Below, one piece after another: positions 1 through 12,104 of a DNA stretch of 64,000 bases; positions within the stretch are counted from its first letter, which is position 1; each line of letters starts with the position of its first letter. The notes beneath the pieces are model-generated. The model saw only the letters and a list, made by a program, of their open reading frames with translations, did no database searches and was not told the origin of the DNA. The stretch is from Gaertneriomyces semiglobifer (taxonomy: Eukaryota; Chytridiomycota; Chytridiomycetes; Spizellomycetales; Spizellomycetaceae): the NCBI GenBank assembly GCA_025558075.1, contig JAHLKF010000013.1:248001-312000 (forward strand), written 5' to 3'. The translations under genes and the position numbers were made by a program.

Positions 1-620
1 ATGCATGCCGTATTGACGCTTGAATTGAACCCGACTCTGGCGTCGGAGCACTTCGCTACGGTCATCGTGAAAGGCGCTCCTACTCAACGTGCCGGTCTTT
101 GTTGCGTCGCACTTAATATGAGATTGAGTTTCCTTCGACCATGTTATAGATCGTCGTCCGCCTCCAGAGCTTGACAGAATGTTGCGGAACATGTCCGAAC
201 GGCCAGTGCTTCGGCCAATGACCGAGTCGGAATCTGTACATTGCAGCGCACTGCGGATGGGGGCAACGTGTGCATTGATGTTCGTGGTGCTTCAGATCGT
301 AAAGGAACCGAAGGTCGACAAGTACCGGCAGATCCGGGCTTTGAAGAGAAACGACCGTGAGGCCGAGGCGCCCGACAATTTGAACGCAAAGGACGAAACA
401 TGTCAACCTTTGTAATAACAGCAGTTGCAGCCCTGTAGCGAAAGTGGAGGTCTTTACTTCTTGATTGGTGTTGCGAACAGAAATTCTTGACATTCGCACC
501 CGCGCGTTCTCCGACAAAAGAAATCTTGGAACTTGAATTGTGCAACCGGCAGAGTCGTTGTCGCTCATTTCGCTTGTCCAGTGGATGCGGTATGGGACGA
601 TTTGAGATTAGCGGGCGGCC
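1..620. other. Left-edge region, no secure gene
   Basis: Several overlapping open frames exist on both strands, but none shows a recognisable domain. A plus-strand frame is open from the window edge to a stop at 172-174 and could be the end of an exon cut by the window. The minus-strand frames between 113 and 701 overlap each other and the start of the next gene, so they are probably chance frames. The stretch must also hold the promoter of the gene starting at 621/690. Confidence 0.4.
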
Positions 621-2510
621 GTGCTTATGTGGTGGACTATCAGAAGGTCGTTGAGAGCTGCGACGATGCGGTTGACTGGTCCTTACAAGATGGCAACACA
701 TAAACCAGTTTTAGTTGTAGTTGGGACGACTGGAGTTGGCAAATCCCAGCTGGGGGTTGAACTTGCCAAGGCAGTTGATGGGGAGGTTATCAACTGTGAC
801 TCCATGCAGGTGGGCACCCCAGAGAAGCGAAACCCCCTCACGCAAAGGAGCCTACTCACTCGTGCCATTGACCGACAGGTTTACCAGGGATTAGACATTG
901 CAACCAACAAAATAACAGAGAGAGAGAAGGCCGGTGTCCGGCATCATCTTATGGACTTTGTTGACCCTGCCAATGAGTACTCCGTAACTGATTTCGAGCG
1001 CGATGCTTTGAAGACGGTACAGTCGGCGCTGAATCACGATGAACAGTGTCCAACCTATTCTGACGACTGTATTGCAGATTGATCAAATTCATTCGCGCAA
1101 TCGGATTCCAATTCTCGTTGGTGGCACCAACTATTACATCCAATCTTTGCTCTGGAAGCAACAAATTATTGCCGCTGCTTCCGATTGTGAGCCAGCTATG
1201 GCGGAAAACCGTCAAGTCATAGAAGAAGACATTGCGCATCCCAGCATTGCAAATTCCCCGTTAGCAACGCAAATCGCTGAATGCTTACGAGGGGAGAATA
1301 ATGACCTGACCGAGAGCTCAGACTGCCCTAATATTGACGTCCGCATGTTTGAAACATTGCAGAAGGTGGATCCTGGTAGGTCGGATGACTGTACGACAGT
1401 ATTGTAGTCGTGTGTCTCATAATAACGACTACCGCAGCCATGGCTCAACGTTGGCATCCTCGCGACGTGCGCAAAGTACGGCGGAGTCTGCAGATCTTTT
1501 ACACTAGTGGCAAGCGGCATAGCGAATGGCTCGCTGAACAAAAAGAAACGGAAGAGCAGGAGGGAAATCAGCTAAGGTCCAATATGAGACTGGCATGAGC
1601 TTGGACCCAACGGCATCACTTATCCTACGTTCAACAGATTTCCGACTTGCGTGTTCTGGCTTTACGCAGAGCCAAACGCGTTATATCCGAGACTCGACGC
1701 CCGCGTTGATGACATGGTCAATGTACGTTTGAAAGATTAGTGAGCTCTTGCCTCTGCCGTACGACCCACAGGCTTCCATTCATGTAGGCCGGATTATTGC
1801 AAGAGTTGTATCAAATGCGCCATAAGGTACTTGCAGGGCAGGTGCTGGGAACCGCAGCTGGCGGCGATTCGATGGTTTCCCCTGACTATACCCGAGGAAT
1901 TCTGCAGACGATAGGTTTGTACCTCTGTCAATGGTCCTGCCCGTCTTGAGTTGCTTATCAAATGGACCTACGAACTGCAGGTTTCAAAGAGTTTCATGCA
2001 TACCTTGCGAGTGGGGCAGAGTCAGAAGCAGCCGAGGGCCTTTTGAATGAGTCTCTGGAGGTTATGAAACGTGCTACAAGGCAATACGCGAAGCGACAGG
2101 TCACCTGGATCAAGAATAAGCTTGCAACTAAATGCATTTCTGCCGCTTCTACATCTGATGACAATTCCATGCGATTCTTCTTGTTGGATGCCACAAACCT
2201 GAACGGCTGGGCAGATACCGTTAAAGACCCGGCGGTCGATATTGCGCAGAAATTTTTAGCAGCACAATACGAAGCGCTACCCGATCCGCACACGCTTTCG
2301 GACACTGCTACGCGTATGTTGCCCCCATGCTCAACAGGACGGCCTGCAGAAGAATGGAAAAAGTACGAGTGCGAATTATGCGTTGACCGGCAGACCGGCC
2401 AGAAGCGGGTTTTCAATGGGAAACTTGAATGGGACGTGCACCTAAGAAGCAGAGGGCATAAGAAAACGGTACAGTATATGCATACCAGCAACAAACGGGA
2501 AAAGGATTAG
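621..2510 (+). CDS. MOD5: tRNA dimethylallyltransferase (MOD5/TRIT1/MiaA family)
   Basis: Transfers the dimethylallyl group from DMAPP to A37 of tRNAs reading UNN codons. Proposed exons are 621-809, 879-1016, 1078-1375, 1438-1576, 1638-1722, 1788-1914 and 1981-2510. All introns are 61-69 nt, and the joined frame is 1506 nt (501 aa). Visible motifs are the P-loop GTTGVGKS, the INCDSMQ-VYQGLDI segment formed across intron 1, GGTNYYIQ, and RFPTCVFWLYAEP restored across intron 4. The C-terminus carries a C2H2 matrin-type zinc finger (C-x2-C near CELC, then H-x5-H), as in eukaryotic members. In-frame ATGs lie at 621, 666 and 690. The stretch before 690 is basic and lacks acidic residues, so dual mitochondrial/cytosolic starts as in yeast Mod5 are plausible. 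Intron 4 uses a weak donor (GTCCAA). Confidence 0.93.
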
Positions 2511-2680
2511 CCCGGGTTTGATCATGAGTGTTGTGATGGTGGTGCTCCCGAATTTTGCCTTTTGTGGCCAAGGCTTAATGTAGAGAGCGTTGGTCCGTGA
2601 GGATCCTCGGTTGAACAAAGTTGTGGCCAGCAGCTACAGTCCTGAATCTTAACTTGGGATACTACGTGTCGTTCAATGTC

Positions 2681-5462
2681 TTACGCCCGACCATGAGCGG
2701 AAAGTCCACCTCCATGTTGATATAATTGGTACAACTGTAGTAGCGACACTATGTAAAGATTTCTCCACGGCTCACCCAAGCCAAAGAGAAGAATCGCACA
2801 TACAGCTACTGTGGTAGACGAAAAGAGAGACTGCTTGGCCCTAGCGATAGGTAAACCGGCCGCCATGTATAGCGGCAACTCCACACACTTCTCTAAGGTA
2901 GACGCCAGATATGTCCATATGGTGTAGCGGTGGTGATTGGCCAGCAGCCGCGGGAAGATCACTGGAATCAACCATATCAGAGTTGCCGTATGAGAACGGA
3001 CTGGTTTTGCATTCTACTCGCAATAGTTAAATATCCTGATCGAGTGCACTCTCAAATTAAGTGCTTCTTACCGTAGTTTGACGCCAGAGGGCCTTCAACA
3101 CACCAAGCAGCGCAATGCTTCCAGGCGGAAAAGATGGCGACAGAAGAACGAAGAAAGCAAGCGCGTGCTGGGTATAGATGTTGGTATTGCGTGGGAAATG
3201 GCAGCTAAACGAAACTCTGTGGGTCAGCTTGGTCGCATGAAGGTCAAGCATAATGACTTACAAGCTATCAGCGAAGTTCCACAGGATGTTCGCCAGTGTC
3301 GTTGCCATGTGCAATATCCATCTGACGCAATTATGCATGCCGCAGCAGACGCCATATAGTGTAAGCATTCCAAGTAAACTTCCGCGTCCGATGATCTGCA
3401 GAATAATCCCAGCAACACCTATCAGTCGTAAATTCCTGTAATGGTTGCCTAACGAGGCGACAGTGCAAACGGGGACAGTGGCGATGACATATCGGGCCAG
3501 AAATCTCCCAGCTGTTGCGCGCCAGTCCACTGCCAGCTCTAAGATTGCCTCAGCGTAGCCTTCGGCCAGGATCCTTATTTTAACGGTGGGCTTGTCCTGG
3601 ACCGGATTAAATTCAGGATACCCGTAAAAGGTAAGAGGCGTCCATTCCTTTTCCTTCACAAAACGTTCCTCCGAAAAAGGGGGATGCGCAAGTTGAATTA
3701 AAGGCGGCAAGTGTGTCGATGAGTTTTGCGAGCTCAGTGACACTTTCATCCCATATTTCAGGATGCTCTGCGCGGCCCAAGGAAGGTCTATTTCCAAATT
3801 CTGGTCTCCCAAATACAGGTTTTGTGTGGTTCCCTTCAAAAGCGCTGAGAAATAACGTTGATCAGCATCAATGTGAACCGCCGGTGGAACTATGGCAATC
3901 TCACCTATTAGAGAAGGAGTAGGGTGAACTCTGCGGACGGGTTTAACTAATGCAAATCCTTCGACCACGGAGTCGTCCAATTGTAAACTAACTTCTTTCG
4001 AGAACGATGACGTTAAAGTAACGTGATGTCCAGATGGCACCTTGAACCCAGGAATTACGGTGCACTCTGAACTTGCGCCGCAAACTCTCACAATATTTCG
4101 CGATGAAGTCGAAACAATTGACACCATCTTGTCCGCGGGAAGACGAAAAGTGCGAGATTCTCTTCCACCACTCAGTGTCAGCATCCTTGGCAGCTGAAGC
4201 GCAATAGCTTCTTCAGGGCTATAAGCTGGTGGCTCACTGTTTTCACGCCCGTGAATGAGCACTCGCCTAAATGCCTCCACTCGAGCGTGCGGCTCTGCCG
4301 GAGCATCGTTCGTATTCAAGTTCCATAGAACGTCGCTGACGCCTTTAATTACACTCCACACAATCTGGTTGCACCACAAGACGGCCTTGTGGTCAGCTGC
4401 TGTCCAAACATCTGGCATTGCGGAAGCGTACGTAGTAAATCCATGGCTACTTGGCACGAAGGACGAGATTTCGCATAGATCGGAGGATACTAAGGTGTCG
4501 TGGTTACCACCTGCAAGAGAAACAATAACGGTACGTGCAACATCGGGGTACTCTCTAGCTAGCTTTGGGTCCTCATCTACGAGTATTCTCTGCCAAAGAC
4601 GGTTAATCGTCCGATAATGCGTAGACAATCCTCGCTCGAACGGTGCTGGCGGCTGTTGATGTGGGGCCGCCAGAGTGACAATAGTGGTCACACTTCCTGG
4701 AAGATAATCGTCCATTTCATGCAATGTTCGCGCAACAATTCCGCCCATCGAATGGGCAATGACTAGGACACTTTTCGGTGGATTGGGGTACAACGAGAGA
4801 ATGTGTTGTATAGCATGATTCGCGTAGGATGCTTGTGACAAGATGGTCGACAGGTGGAAGGCGGATAGCTCATCATTGGTTTCCAGGGCAAATACATCCA
4901 ATGGTTTCACATTTGTATTGTTAGGAGTCGCCTTCAAAGTGTTCCAATAATGCTTCGACGCAACGCTGCCAAGTGAGCGCACTTGTTTGTAGCTGCCAGC
5001 ATTGCCGGGAATGAAGAGCACGGGGATGCCGCGTGGCTTCAAGGAGGATAAGGTACAGAATCAGCGATGGTTCGTAAAAATCTGCGAGCAACCTCCAGCT
5101 AGTACCGTATCTGTCTTGTCCTTGCGATCTCGCTCTTTGTACAAGTACAATTTATAGTCCTTGAAGCGAGAATTCATGACATGGAAGTCCTTCATTTCAA
5201 CAAATCCCGGCCACATATACGTCATCTTGCATGCGGCCACATCCTGACCGTAGTGAAAGTAGGCTTCTCCCGCGTACAGTGCGAAAGCCAACGCTAAGAT
5301 ACTGAACAGAATTGTGGGTACTTTCGACCGCATGGCAGTTTTCTGTAGGGCCGACTCTGGAGATGGTGTCTCGGCCGAAAAGGCGACCACCGGGGAGATG
5401 GATGCGGTTACTGGCAAGAGTGGAACGTCATGCTCTTTGATTGCTCGGCCATGATCTCCCAT
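2681..5462 (-). CDS. BST1: GPI inositol-deacylase (PGAP1/Bst1)
   Basis: ER membrane lipase that removes the acyl chain from inositol of GPI anchors, a step needed for export of GPI proteins. Proposed exons on the minus strand are 5462-5106, 5036-3262, 3204-3072 and 3013-2681, with introns of 57-69 nt, giving 865 aa. An N-terminal signal-anchor (after MRSKVPTILF) precedes the conserved CKMTYMWPGF. The segment IPVLFIPGNAGSYKQVR and the lipase nucleophile motif AHSMGG are clear family marks. The last two exons encode hydrophobic helices matching the multi-TM C-terminus of the family; their joints rest on splice-site phase and are less certain than the catalytic part. The ATG at 5462 is the first in frame, and the N-terminal extension is acidic and cytosolic-looking. 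Confidence 0.93.
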
Positions 5463-5552
5463 GACGGATCTGCAAGGTTCACCACACACATGGCCAGGAC
5501 GCGCTTGACATTTTTATTATGTCGATACAGACAAGATTTTCCGCAGCAAAAC

Positions 5553-6988
5553 CTACGCACTACCCAATATTTCTGGTTTCTTCAAGTTCTTGAGCTGATA
5601 CCCCTTCTCAAAATCCTTGATGCTCAGCTCCCGTTTTCCCTCGACCTTTAGCTTCTTGCATGCTAACCAGGTATCAACGCATTTAACATACATAGTAGAT
5701 AGATTTTCGCTAAAGGCCGTGGTACCAGGAGCAGCGCCTGATATTAAATTGTTTGGCAAAGATGCCGCAGATGGGTCATCCATTTCTAGAATCTGCATCC
5801 GCTTCTTACGAAATGTCGTAAACAAAGGCAGCTGCACCCAGTAAGCAATTTAGCGCCATACGATTATTAAAATACGACGACGGCCGTACACCAACCTTGT
5901 ATCCTATCGCTCTATGGAGACGATAGATACTTTCCCCTGTGTTGTTCCAATCTACTAACGCCATTTCCTTCGAGATCTTGGGTGCATGTGTAGCATGCTG
6001 ATCACTTTGCGTCCTCGCCTCCATCCTAGCCGCCTCCAAGTTGCGGATGACGTCTAACATATCATTTGCGCCAATTTCTCCTAGTTGATCGTGTAAATCT
6101 TTCAAAAAGATATTGGGAGGAACGCTCTAGCGCATCCGAAAAGGTTGGTCCAGTTTAAAAAAGCTGTTGCCGATTTATGGTGTGCCTACCACATGAGTTT
6201 GCTTCAAAATACGGCCGACATCGAAGCGTTTATCGTCCAACTCAATTATGGAGACACCGGTTTCTGTATCGCCGTTGAGAATAGTGTGTTGTAGCGGAGC
6301 TGCACCTCGATACTGCGGCAGAAGGGACGGGTGTACATTGAATGCGCCCGATTTGAAACTGCTGATCACGGTCCGGGGTAAGAAGTAACCAAAGGAGACC
6401 ACTACAGCCAGGTCGAATTTGTCGTCACTAGAAGCTGTTTGGGGCTTCGGAACCTGAGAGAAGAATTCAATCGTACGCTATCATCCGTTCAAGTAAAATC
6501 AAAGACAAGATGGTGCGAACCTCCCATCCTTTTAAGGTCTTCCGCGGTGCCGCATGTACCGGCAGGCGGTGTGTCTCCGCATATTGCTTCAACGGCACTG
6601 GATTGCAATATCTTCAGGAGTGAGACCATACAGCCAAACAAATTTGGCAACCTTTCGCTACCTTGCGGGACTTTGTTCCTAGGATTATCAGGGGGAGTTA
6701 CAACCTCGAGGTGCGATATCAAGGATCCCGGGTTCGCGACTAAAGACACATTGCTGAGTTTACCCTGTATCCACAGGAAGTTGCGTATGAAGCAACGGCC
6801 TCACCTTTTTCCGCTCGTAACTTTTCCAAACATATGATGGAAAACTCGTCAGATCCGAAGAACAGAATGTTGTAAGGTCGCCTCCCGGAGCTGGTGTGTA
6901 AGAGATGAAACGGCGTGCGACCTGGATTAGATATATGGGCTTGCCGCAGCAAATTGCATCGCAAGGGCACTCTAGGTAGTATGAGCAT
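5553..6988 (-). CDS. FMT1: Mitochondrial methionyl-tRNA formyltransferase
   Basis: Formylates initiator Met-tRNA for organellar translation, using 10-formyl-THF. Proposed minus-strand exons are 6988-6805, 6739-6662, 6597-6521, 6453-6190, 6126-5896 and 5831-5553. Introns are 63-67 nt and the joined frame is 1113 nt (370 aa). The N-terminus is basic and Ser/Thr-rich, fitting a mitochondrial presequence. The formyltransferase core begins at [10 protein letters not shown]. The catalytic segment [18 protein letters not shown] (Asn and His) is followed by the family's DxG (FDVGRIL). The C-terminal domain follows from [11 protein letters not shown]. It is divergent from the PPR gene across about 0.4 kb. 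Each intron was chosen because it alone restores family continuity. Confidence 0.93.
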
Positions 6989-7455
6989 GGCTGCTCAGTA
7001 GTGAAGGTGATCCAGATGCAACCACTTGCACAGAGGATCTTGAGAGTTATGGGACGCGAGACAGTTATTCCACATTTATTATTACATCGAGAGCAAGCCT
7101 GTAAACGCTGCTGGCAGGAATATAATACGCCGCTGCTGGCTTCGAAGTGTCCTTGGCCAAACTCTACACTCCACTTCGAAACCCGAACGGGTGTTTTACC
7201 CAATATCTTCGTTTTCGCTTGGTGGATTTCGCATCTGACTATGCGCCTTGACACCATGCGTCAATGGCTGTGTCCTGAAGAAGTCTGTCATATGTGCACC
7301 CCAAGAGAGTGCCTCAGTGGAGTGAACTTGTTAGGCTAGTGTGCATCTTAACTCGCATGACAGTTCTTGCTCCCGTAGGTGTTGGGTCAAAGGATATTTC
7401 TGTTTCCATCGCGTTACTTTGGCTTCGCTGTTTCTGCGGCGATCGACTGGACCGG

Positions 7456-8992
7456 ATGACGAACCCACTACAACGATCGCTGTGCATACAGCGTCGAGCC
7501 TTAAGCGGCATACCTCTGGTATCTGCAGCACAGAGTGTACATGTAACATGGCTCCCGGAAGTGGAAACACGAATTTGGAACATATCGCACTGGCGCAAGA
7601 GACGATGCGTCGGTCAACGCAGGCTTAACACCTTCTCACAAAGGCGCTCCGCTGTTATGGCGAGACCAATCCACGAGACGGTATTTGCCTTCAACTCCAA
7701 GCCGCAAGCAGTTCCGCATGAGTAGGGACTCTGCCTAGTTATAGCACAACTGTTCTCTCACAACTCCTACTCGTAGGACTCTCGACCCGCGACGCACGAG
7801 ATATTCCAAGCAGCTCGTTTCATTGATGCAGCTAATGAGCAACCGATCCTTCCGCAGCCGCTTCGCCACTTTCAACGTAGCTGGACTGAACACGAACGAC
7901 TTGAACGCTTTATTGTCGGTTCGTCTCCTTTCGCACGACGTGGCAGGCGCTGAAATGGTATACTGCCGGATGACTGAAGATACCAAGACAGCGCCCAATG
8001 TAGCCACATTTGTGAAGCTGATAACTTATTTTGCTTCCGGCCCGACTCTCAATCCTGTCAAGCTGAAGTACTATTTTGAACAGATGGACCAGCGGAATGT
8101 TACCCCAGCCACTGACGTATACGCAAGCCTTCTTCGAGGGTTTGCCTTGAGTTCTTTGAGAGCAAATGAGGACTTTGCTTGCTTACTCGGGAAAAAGCCC
8201 TTGCCCACTGATGAGATCCTTCAGAATAGTGAGGCGTATGTTTTGGAGCATATGAAGCACAAGCAGATCGTAGTGGACACGACGATATTAAACGCACTAG
8301 TGTATGGCCGTATCCTTCATGACGATATAGTTGGTGCTTTGAAATGGCGTACCACCTTGACTGGCTTTGCTCAACCCAACGCCGAGACGTTCGAGCTATG
8401 GATAGAAGGCTACTGCAATAAGGGTACGCGAATGTGCATCAGTTCTGCAATGGATTTGTTGTATACCATGGAGACAAGTCCAGACCCATCGATCAGCAGC
8501 TTGAGTGAGACGCCCTATATCACCTTGTATACGGCGTTGATTCGTTTGAAAGACATGGATGCAGCCTCTAAAGTCATAACGAGGATGCTCAACCATGGTA
8601 TCGTTCCGACGATCAAGACGGACAGGGCGTTGCTGTTTGGCTACGCCACTTGTGGGGAACTCGCTCTGGCACGGAAGCAGTTTGAGGAGACGTACCTGGA
8701 TTCTCAGATTAAGCGCTCTGACAGCAAGAACTACTCAGCAGATGTGTGTCTTGTAACGAGAGCATATATTGCAGCAAAGGACTGGGCTGGTCTTCTCTCG
8801 TTCTTGCGCGTCGCTAAAAGTACCGGTTATCAGTTGACTGCTGGAAGTGAGGTTGACACGATGGTTCGTGAGAACTTTCACGCTATCAACCCAAACAATC
8901 AACGAAAGTATGAATTCATATTTGCCAACTGGCGTTCACTTAGAATCAGTGGGCCAAACCCATCAGAAGCGATTTGTACTATTAAGGGATGA
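7456..8992 (+). CDS. PPR-repeat-like protein, probably mitochondrial
   Basis: Two exons are proposed: about 7456-7680 and 7745-8992, with a 64-nt GT-AG intron that keeps phase 0 (490 aa if the ATG at 7456 is used). The long exon shows degenerate 35-residue helical-pair repeats typical of pentatricopeptide proteins, for example around TTILNALVYGRILHDDIVGA, and further on TDRALLFGYATCGELALAR. PPR proteins bind organellar RNA; the specific target cannot be read here. The first 30 residues from 7456 contain several Arg and almost no acid, consistent with mitochondrial import. An earlier in-frame ATG (7357) is possible. Exon 1 is inferred from splice phase and composition only. Confidence 0.7.
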
Positions 8993-8995
8993 ACG

Positions 8996-11652
8996 TCATG
9001 CTATGCTAATATTTTGCTGTCTGAACGCAGCCAATGCAGTCGCAGCGCCTCCGGATATAGCCGGATCTTTAGCCTCAGCCAATCGTCCTAAGTGCTTGAC
9101 TGCCCCGGCGGATGCCAAAGTTTTGGCAAATTCGTCACTAACATTGGCGATATTTCTGAGACATTCCACTCCACGATGCTGCATCTCCGGGCTTTGTTCA
9201 GATTCTGCAACCATACCAACGATGACTTCAACTGCCCTGCTTTCCTGCATAACCAAACGACAGGCGTTCTCACTGGATGACAATATGGCAAGTGCGCCTG
9301 CAGCGGCTCGCCGCGTTCCGAAATCCTCTGCATCGGATAACGCGATGAAAATCCGCAACTTGCTAGAGCTCGATGCTTGCGCGTAGCTGGTAAATACTAC
9401 GGGGTCAAACATCATATTGCACAATGCCTCGGTGGCGGCGCGCTGAATCAATTCGTTGTCGGATAATTGTAAAAATTCCATCTTCTTCACACCGTTCACT
9501 TGAACTATTCGTGATCGTATGTCATCATTCATACTGGCCAAATTAGTCAAGGCCATTAGTGCCTCGAACTGACGCAATTGGTTTTCGCTGTCACATAAGT
9601 CAACTAGAGGGCGCACAAGCTCTACCGCGCGCTGGCCTTTGAACGCGATGTTGGGATTGACCGTAATGGCGACCTTTGCTAGTGCCTGGGCAGCAGTTGC
9701 TATCCCCTCCGGAGTACCTTTCTGCGTCAGATCCACGAGAGCTCTGGCGCCGCCTTGTTGAACGATTGTTCCGTGCAATTGGCGGTTGGTTGCTATGTTG
9801 AGGAGAATTTGTGCCACAGTATCACGTACTCTCGGGCTGTCGGACTTCGCCAGCAGAACGGCGACGCCGATGGCTCCTGCCTGAACAACCAGCTTACAGC
9901 GCTTCTCGACCATATCATCATTGTCCAACGGGTCGTCTTTCTCAGCAGGGATATCCTTAGCCATCTCACGCAATTTTCTTACTTGCTGCTCTTCCTGTGT
10001 CTGAGGTTTGCGGTATAGGGTCACATTACAGATTATGTTCGCTACGCCAAACTGTAGTGACCGATCATCCAACTTTGCCAAAGAGATAAGATGCTTGAGA
10101 AAGTCTTGATGGGCCACGATTCGCTCCTTGGCGTGGCCTTGCATGGAAAGGTACGCCAAACCCTCCACCGCGCGCAAACGTGACGTAGCGTCCGTTTTCT
10201 GGTCAACAGCGGCATTCATGAAAGTGACAACCATCCGCTGCGGATCGGAATTAACAAGACCTTCCATTGAGTTTGATGCCATTAACTTTGTCAAAGTAAC
10301 TGAAGCTGCACTTTTCAATGCCATATCCGTACTTTGCGACATTTTGTTGAGGAACCCCGTGCCAAGTTTGGCGATAGCAGATCGACAAGGTTTATCTGTG
10401 CATGCACTGGACAGCAGTTCGATCATAGCAAGCTGAACCTCTCTGGATTCAAATTCGATGCAATCAATGGCGTTCTCCAAAAACCCGTTTGAAAGAAGTA
10501 TTCCGCTTCCAATAGAGCTACTCGCTTGTATAATCGCGGCCAGAGCAAGGAATCCCTGACGCTTTGTCTTGGCGGAATCGCTATCTGTGCGATTGCGCAC
10601 GTATGCTGAGCACGCCTTTGCTACAGCTTTCTCGTCTTCCGAGGTCAGTCGCTCAAAAACACGCGCGAGAGCTGCCGGCACGAGCGCCGCAAGTTTCTCA
10701 TCGGTATCATCAATAAGATTGAAGATGGCAACACTTGCGCCTGAATTAACTAACGCCATAGCGATATCCGCAGTCACAATGCACTTGATCACTCCGGTAA
10801 GCGCAGACATTCGGATGGTGGCAGGGTGAGCCGCATCTGTCAACGACACCATAGCCTTTACGATTGTTATTGCGTCTGCATGATAATCAGTGCTCTCTGA
10901 CTCAGGCAAGCTCAGCATTGCTCTGGAAAGGGCATCGATAGCCATGGAAACTGCAACGGCGTCCGTCCGCCCGATGAACAAATTTGGGTCAGTCCGCGCT
11001 ACGCAGGATAAGAGCAATGAACCGTTGGCTGGCACTCGTACGAAATTGGCAATTATCTGCAGCAATGCCGCTTGTAAAGAGGGGGCACCCACTTCGCCTG
11101 ACGCGCGACGCTCACGCAGGAGAGCATGCACTAGGAGATTAACAGCCCCTGCATCGGCCAAATGTCTAGTGGCCTCTGGGGTTTGTGTTGTCGCCAACAT
11201 AAGGCGCTGAGCAGCTTCAAAGGACTGTCTTGCCATATCGGCGCTATTCCCGGATGTGTTGTCTCGTGTCGCGGTCGCGAGCAACGTTTCCAGCGAAGCT
11301 GCCGCGGACGAAGCCTCTTTGGCAGATTGCTGGAGAAGCCCACGCATAGCCTCCACTGTGCGAGGATCCTTTTGATCCAACATTAATGCTTCTCTTATAT
11401 CCTTCAAAGCCTCGTCATTTTTGCGCTGTGAAGACAGAACTGTCGCGCGCTTGAGCAACAGATCAATTCGATGCCTTTTTGAAGCTTCATCCGTCATTTG
11501 GAGGGCTTGAAGCGCTGTTGGTGTGTTGACAAGTTCAACATCCGCTCGACCGAGACATGATTGTACTTAAAGCAAGCTAATCACCTGCCTGCGCTTAAAT
11601 CATCCAGGCTTTCGGGATCACTAGCATCCGCGTTTGATCGCCTGTCTGCCAT
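8996..11652 (-). CDS. SHE4: UNC-45/She4/Cro1-type myosin chaperone
   Basis: UCS-domain co-chaperone that folds and stabilises myosin motor domains for the actin cytoskeleton. Minus-strand exons are 11652-11622 (31 nt) and 11565-8996, joined over a 56-nt intron in phase 1, giving 866 aa. Residues about 10-70 form a TPR-like helical segment. The remainder is a continuous armadillo-like alpha-solenoid with repeated helices and the UCS-typical stretch LVDLCDSENQLRQFEALMAL, followed by ALTNLAS. The length fits UNC45 (about 800-950 aa). A start at 11497, using the single long exon, is the alternative. The short first exon is preferred because the sequence between the intron and that ATG is open and helix-like. 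Confidence 0.9.
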
Positions 11653-12104
11653 TTTGAGATTAACAACTAAATGGTCGGTACAATGCATACGAACACTCCA
11701 CCCTACCACCACCCTACTCCACTCACCTTCATGTGCCGTATTCGTCGCCATCATCATGTCCTTTCCTCCCTTTACAATATGAGCCGTCAATGTAAAGTAC
11801 GAGCAACCACAACGCGAGAGGGCCTAACATATCGTCCCCATGGCAACAGCGTCGGTCATCGCGCCTTGAACCTCAAGTTTTTTGCTCAGATTTACCACAA
11901 CAGCGACAGGGAGACAGAAACGGCAACGCATATAGTACTAGGAAAGACGATTCTACCTATACATCTCTCGTACACGGATTTTCTGCCACTCACTCACAGA
12001 ACGATTTTGCTGCCGGTTTTGCTCAACGTCGTATCCATCGAACAAGAACTCGTTGATATTCGTCAGATCGCCATTCCGTACAACCCGGTTCTCATAGAGT
12101 AATC
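11653..12104. promoter_or_regulatory. Divergent promoter region between UNC45 and eIF2-gamma
   Basis: About 450 bp separate the two divergent start codons. No domain-bearing frame is seen. The half near 12105 is rich in pyrimidines and ACAACAG-like words, as expected of a 5' leader. I see no clear TATA box. Confidence 0.45.

Noticed and set aside
144..701. Minus-strand 185-aa open frame
   Set aside because: It overlaps another minus frame and the start of the isopentenyltransferase gene and shows no family features.
6740..6804. Alternative acceptor at 6758 in the formyltransferase gene
   Set aside because: It breaks the reading phase; only the acceptor ending at 6740 restores the family sequence.
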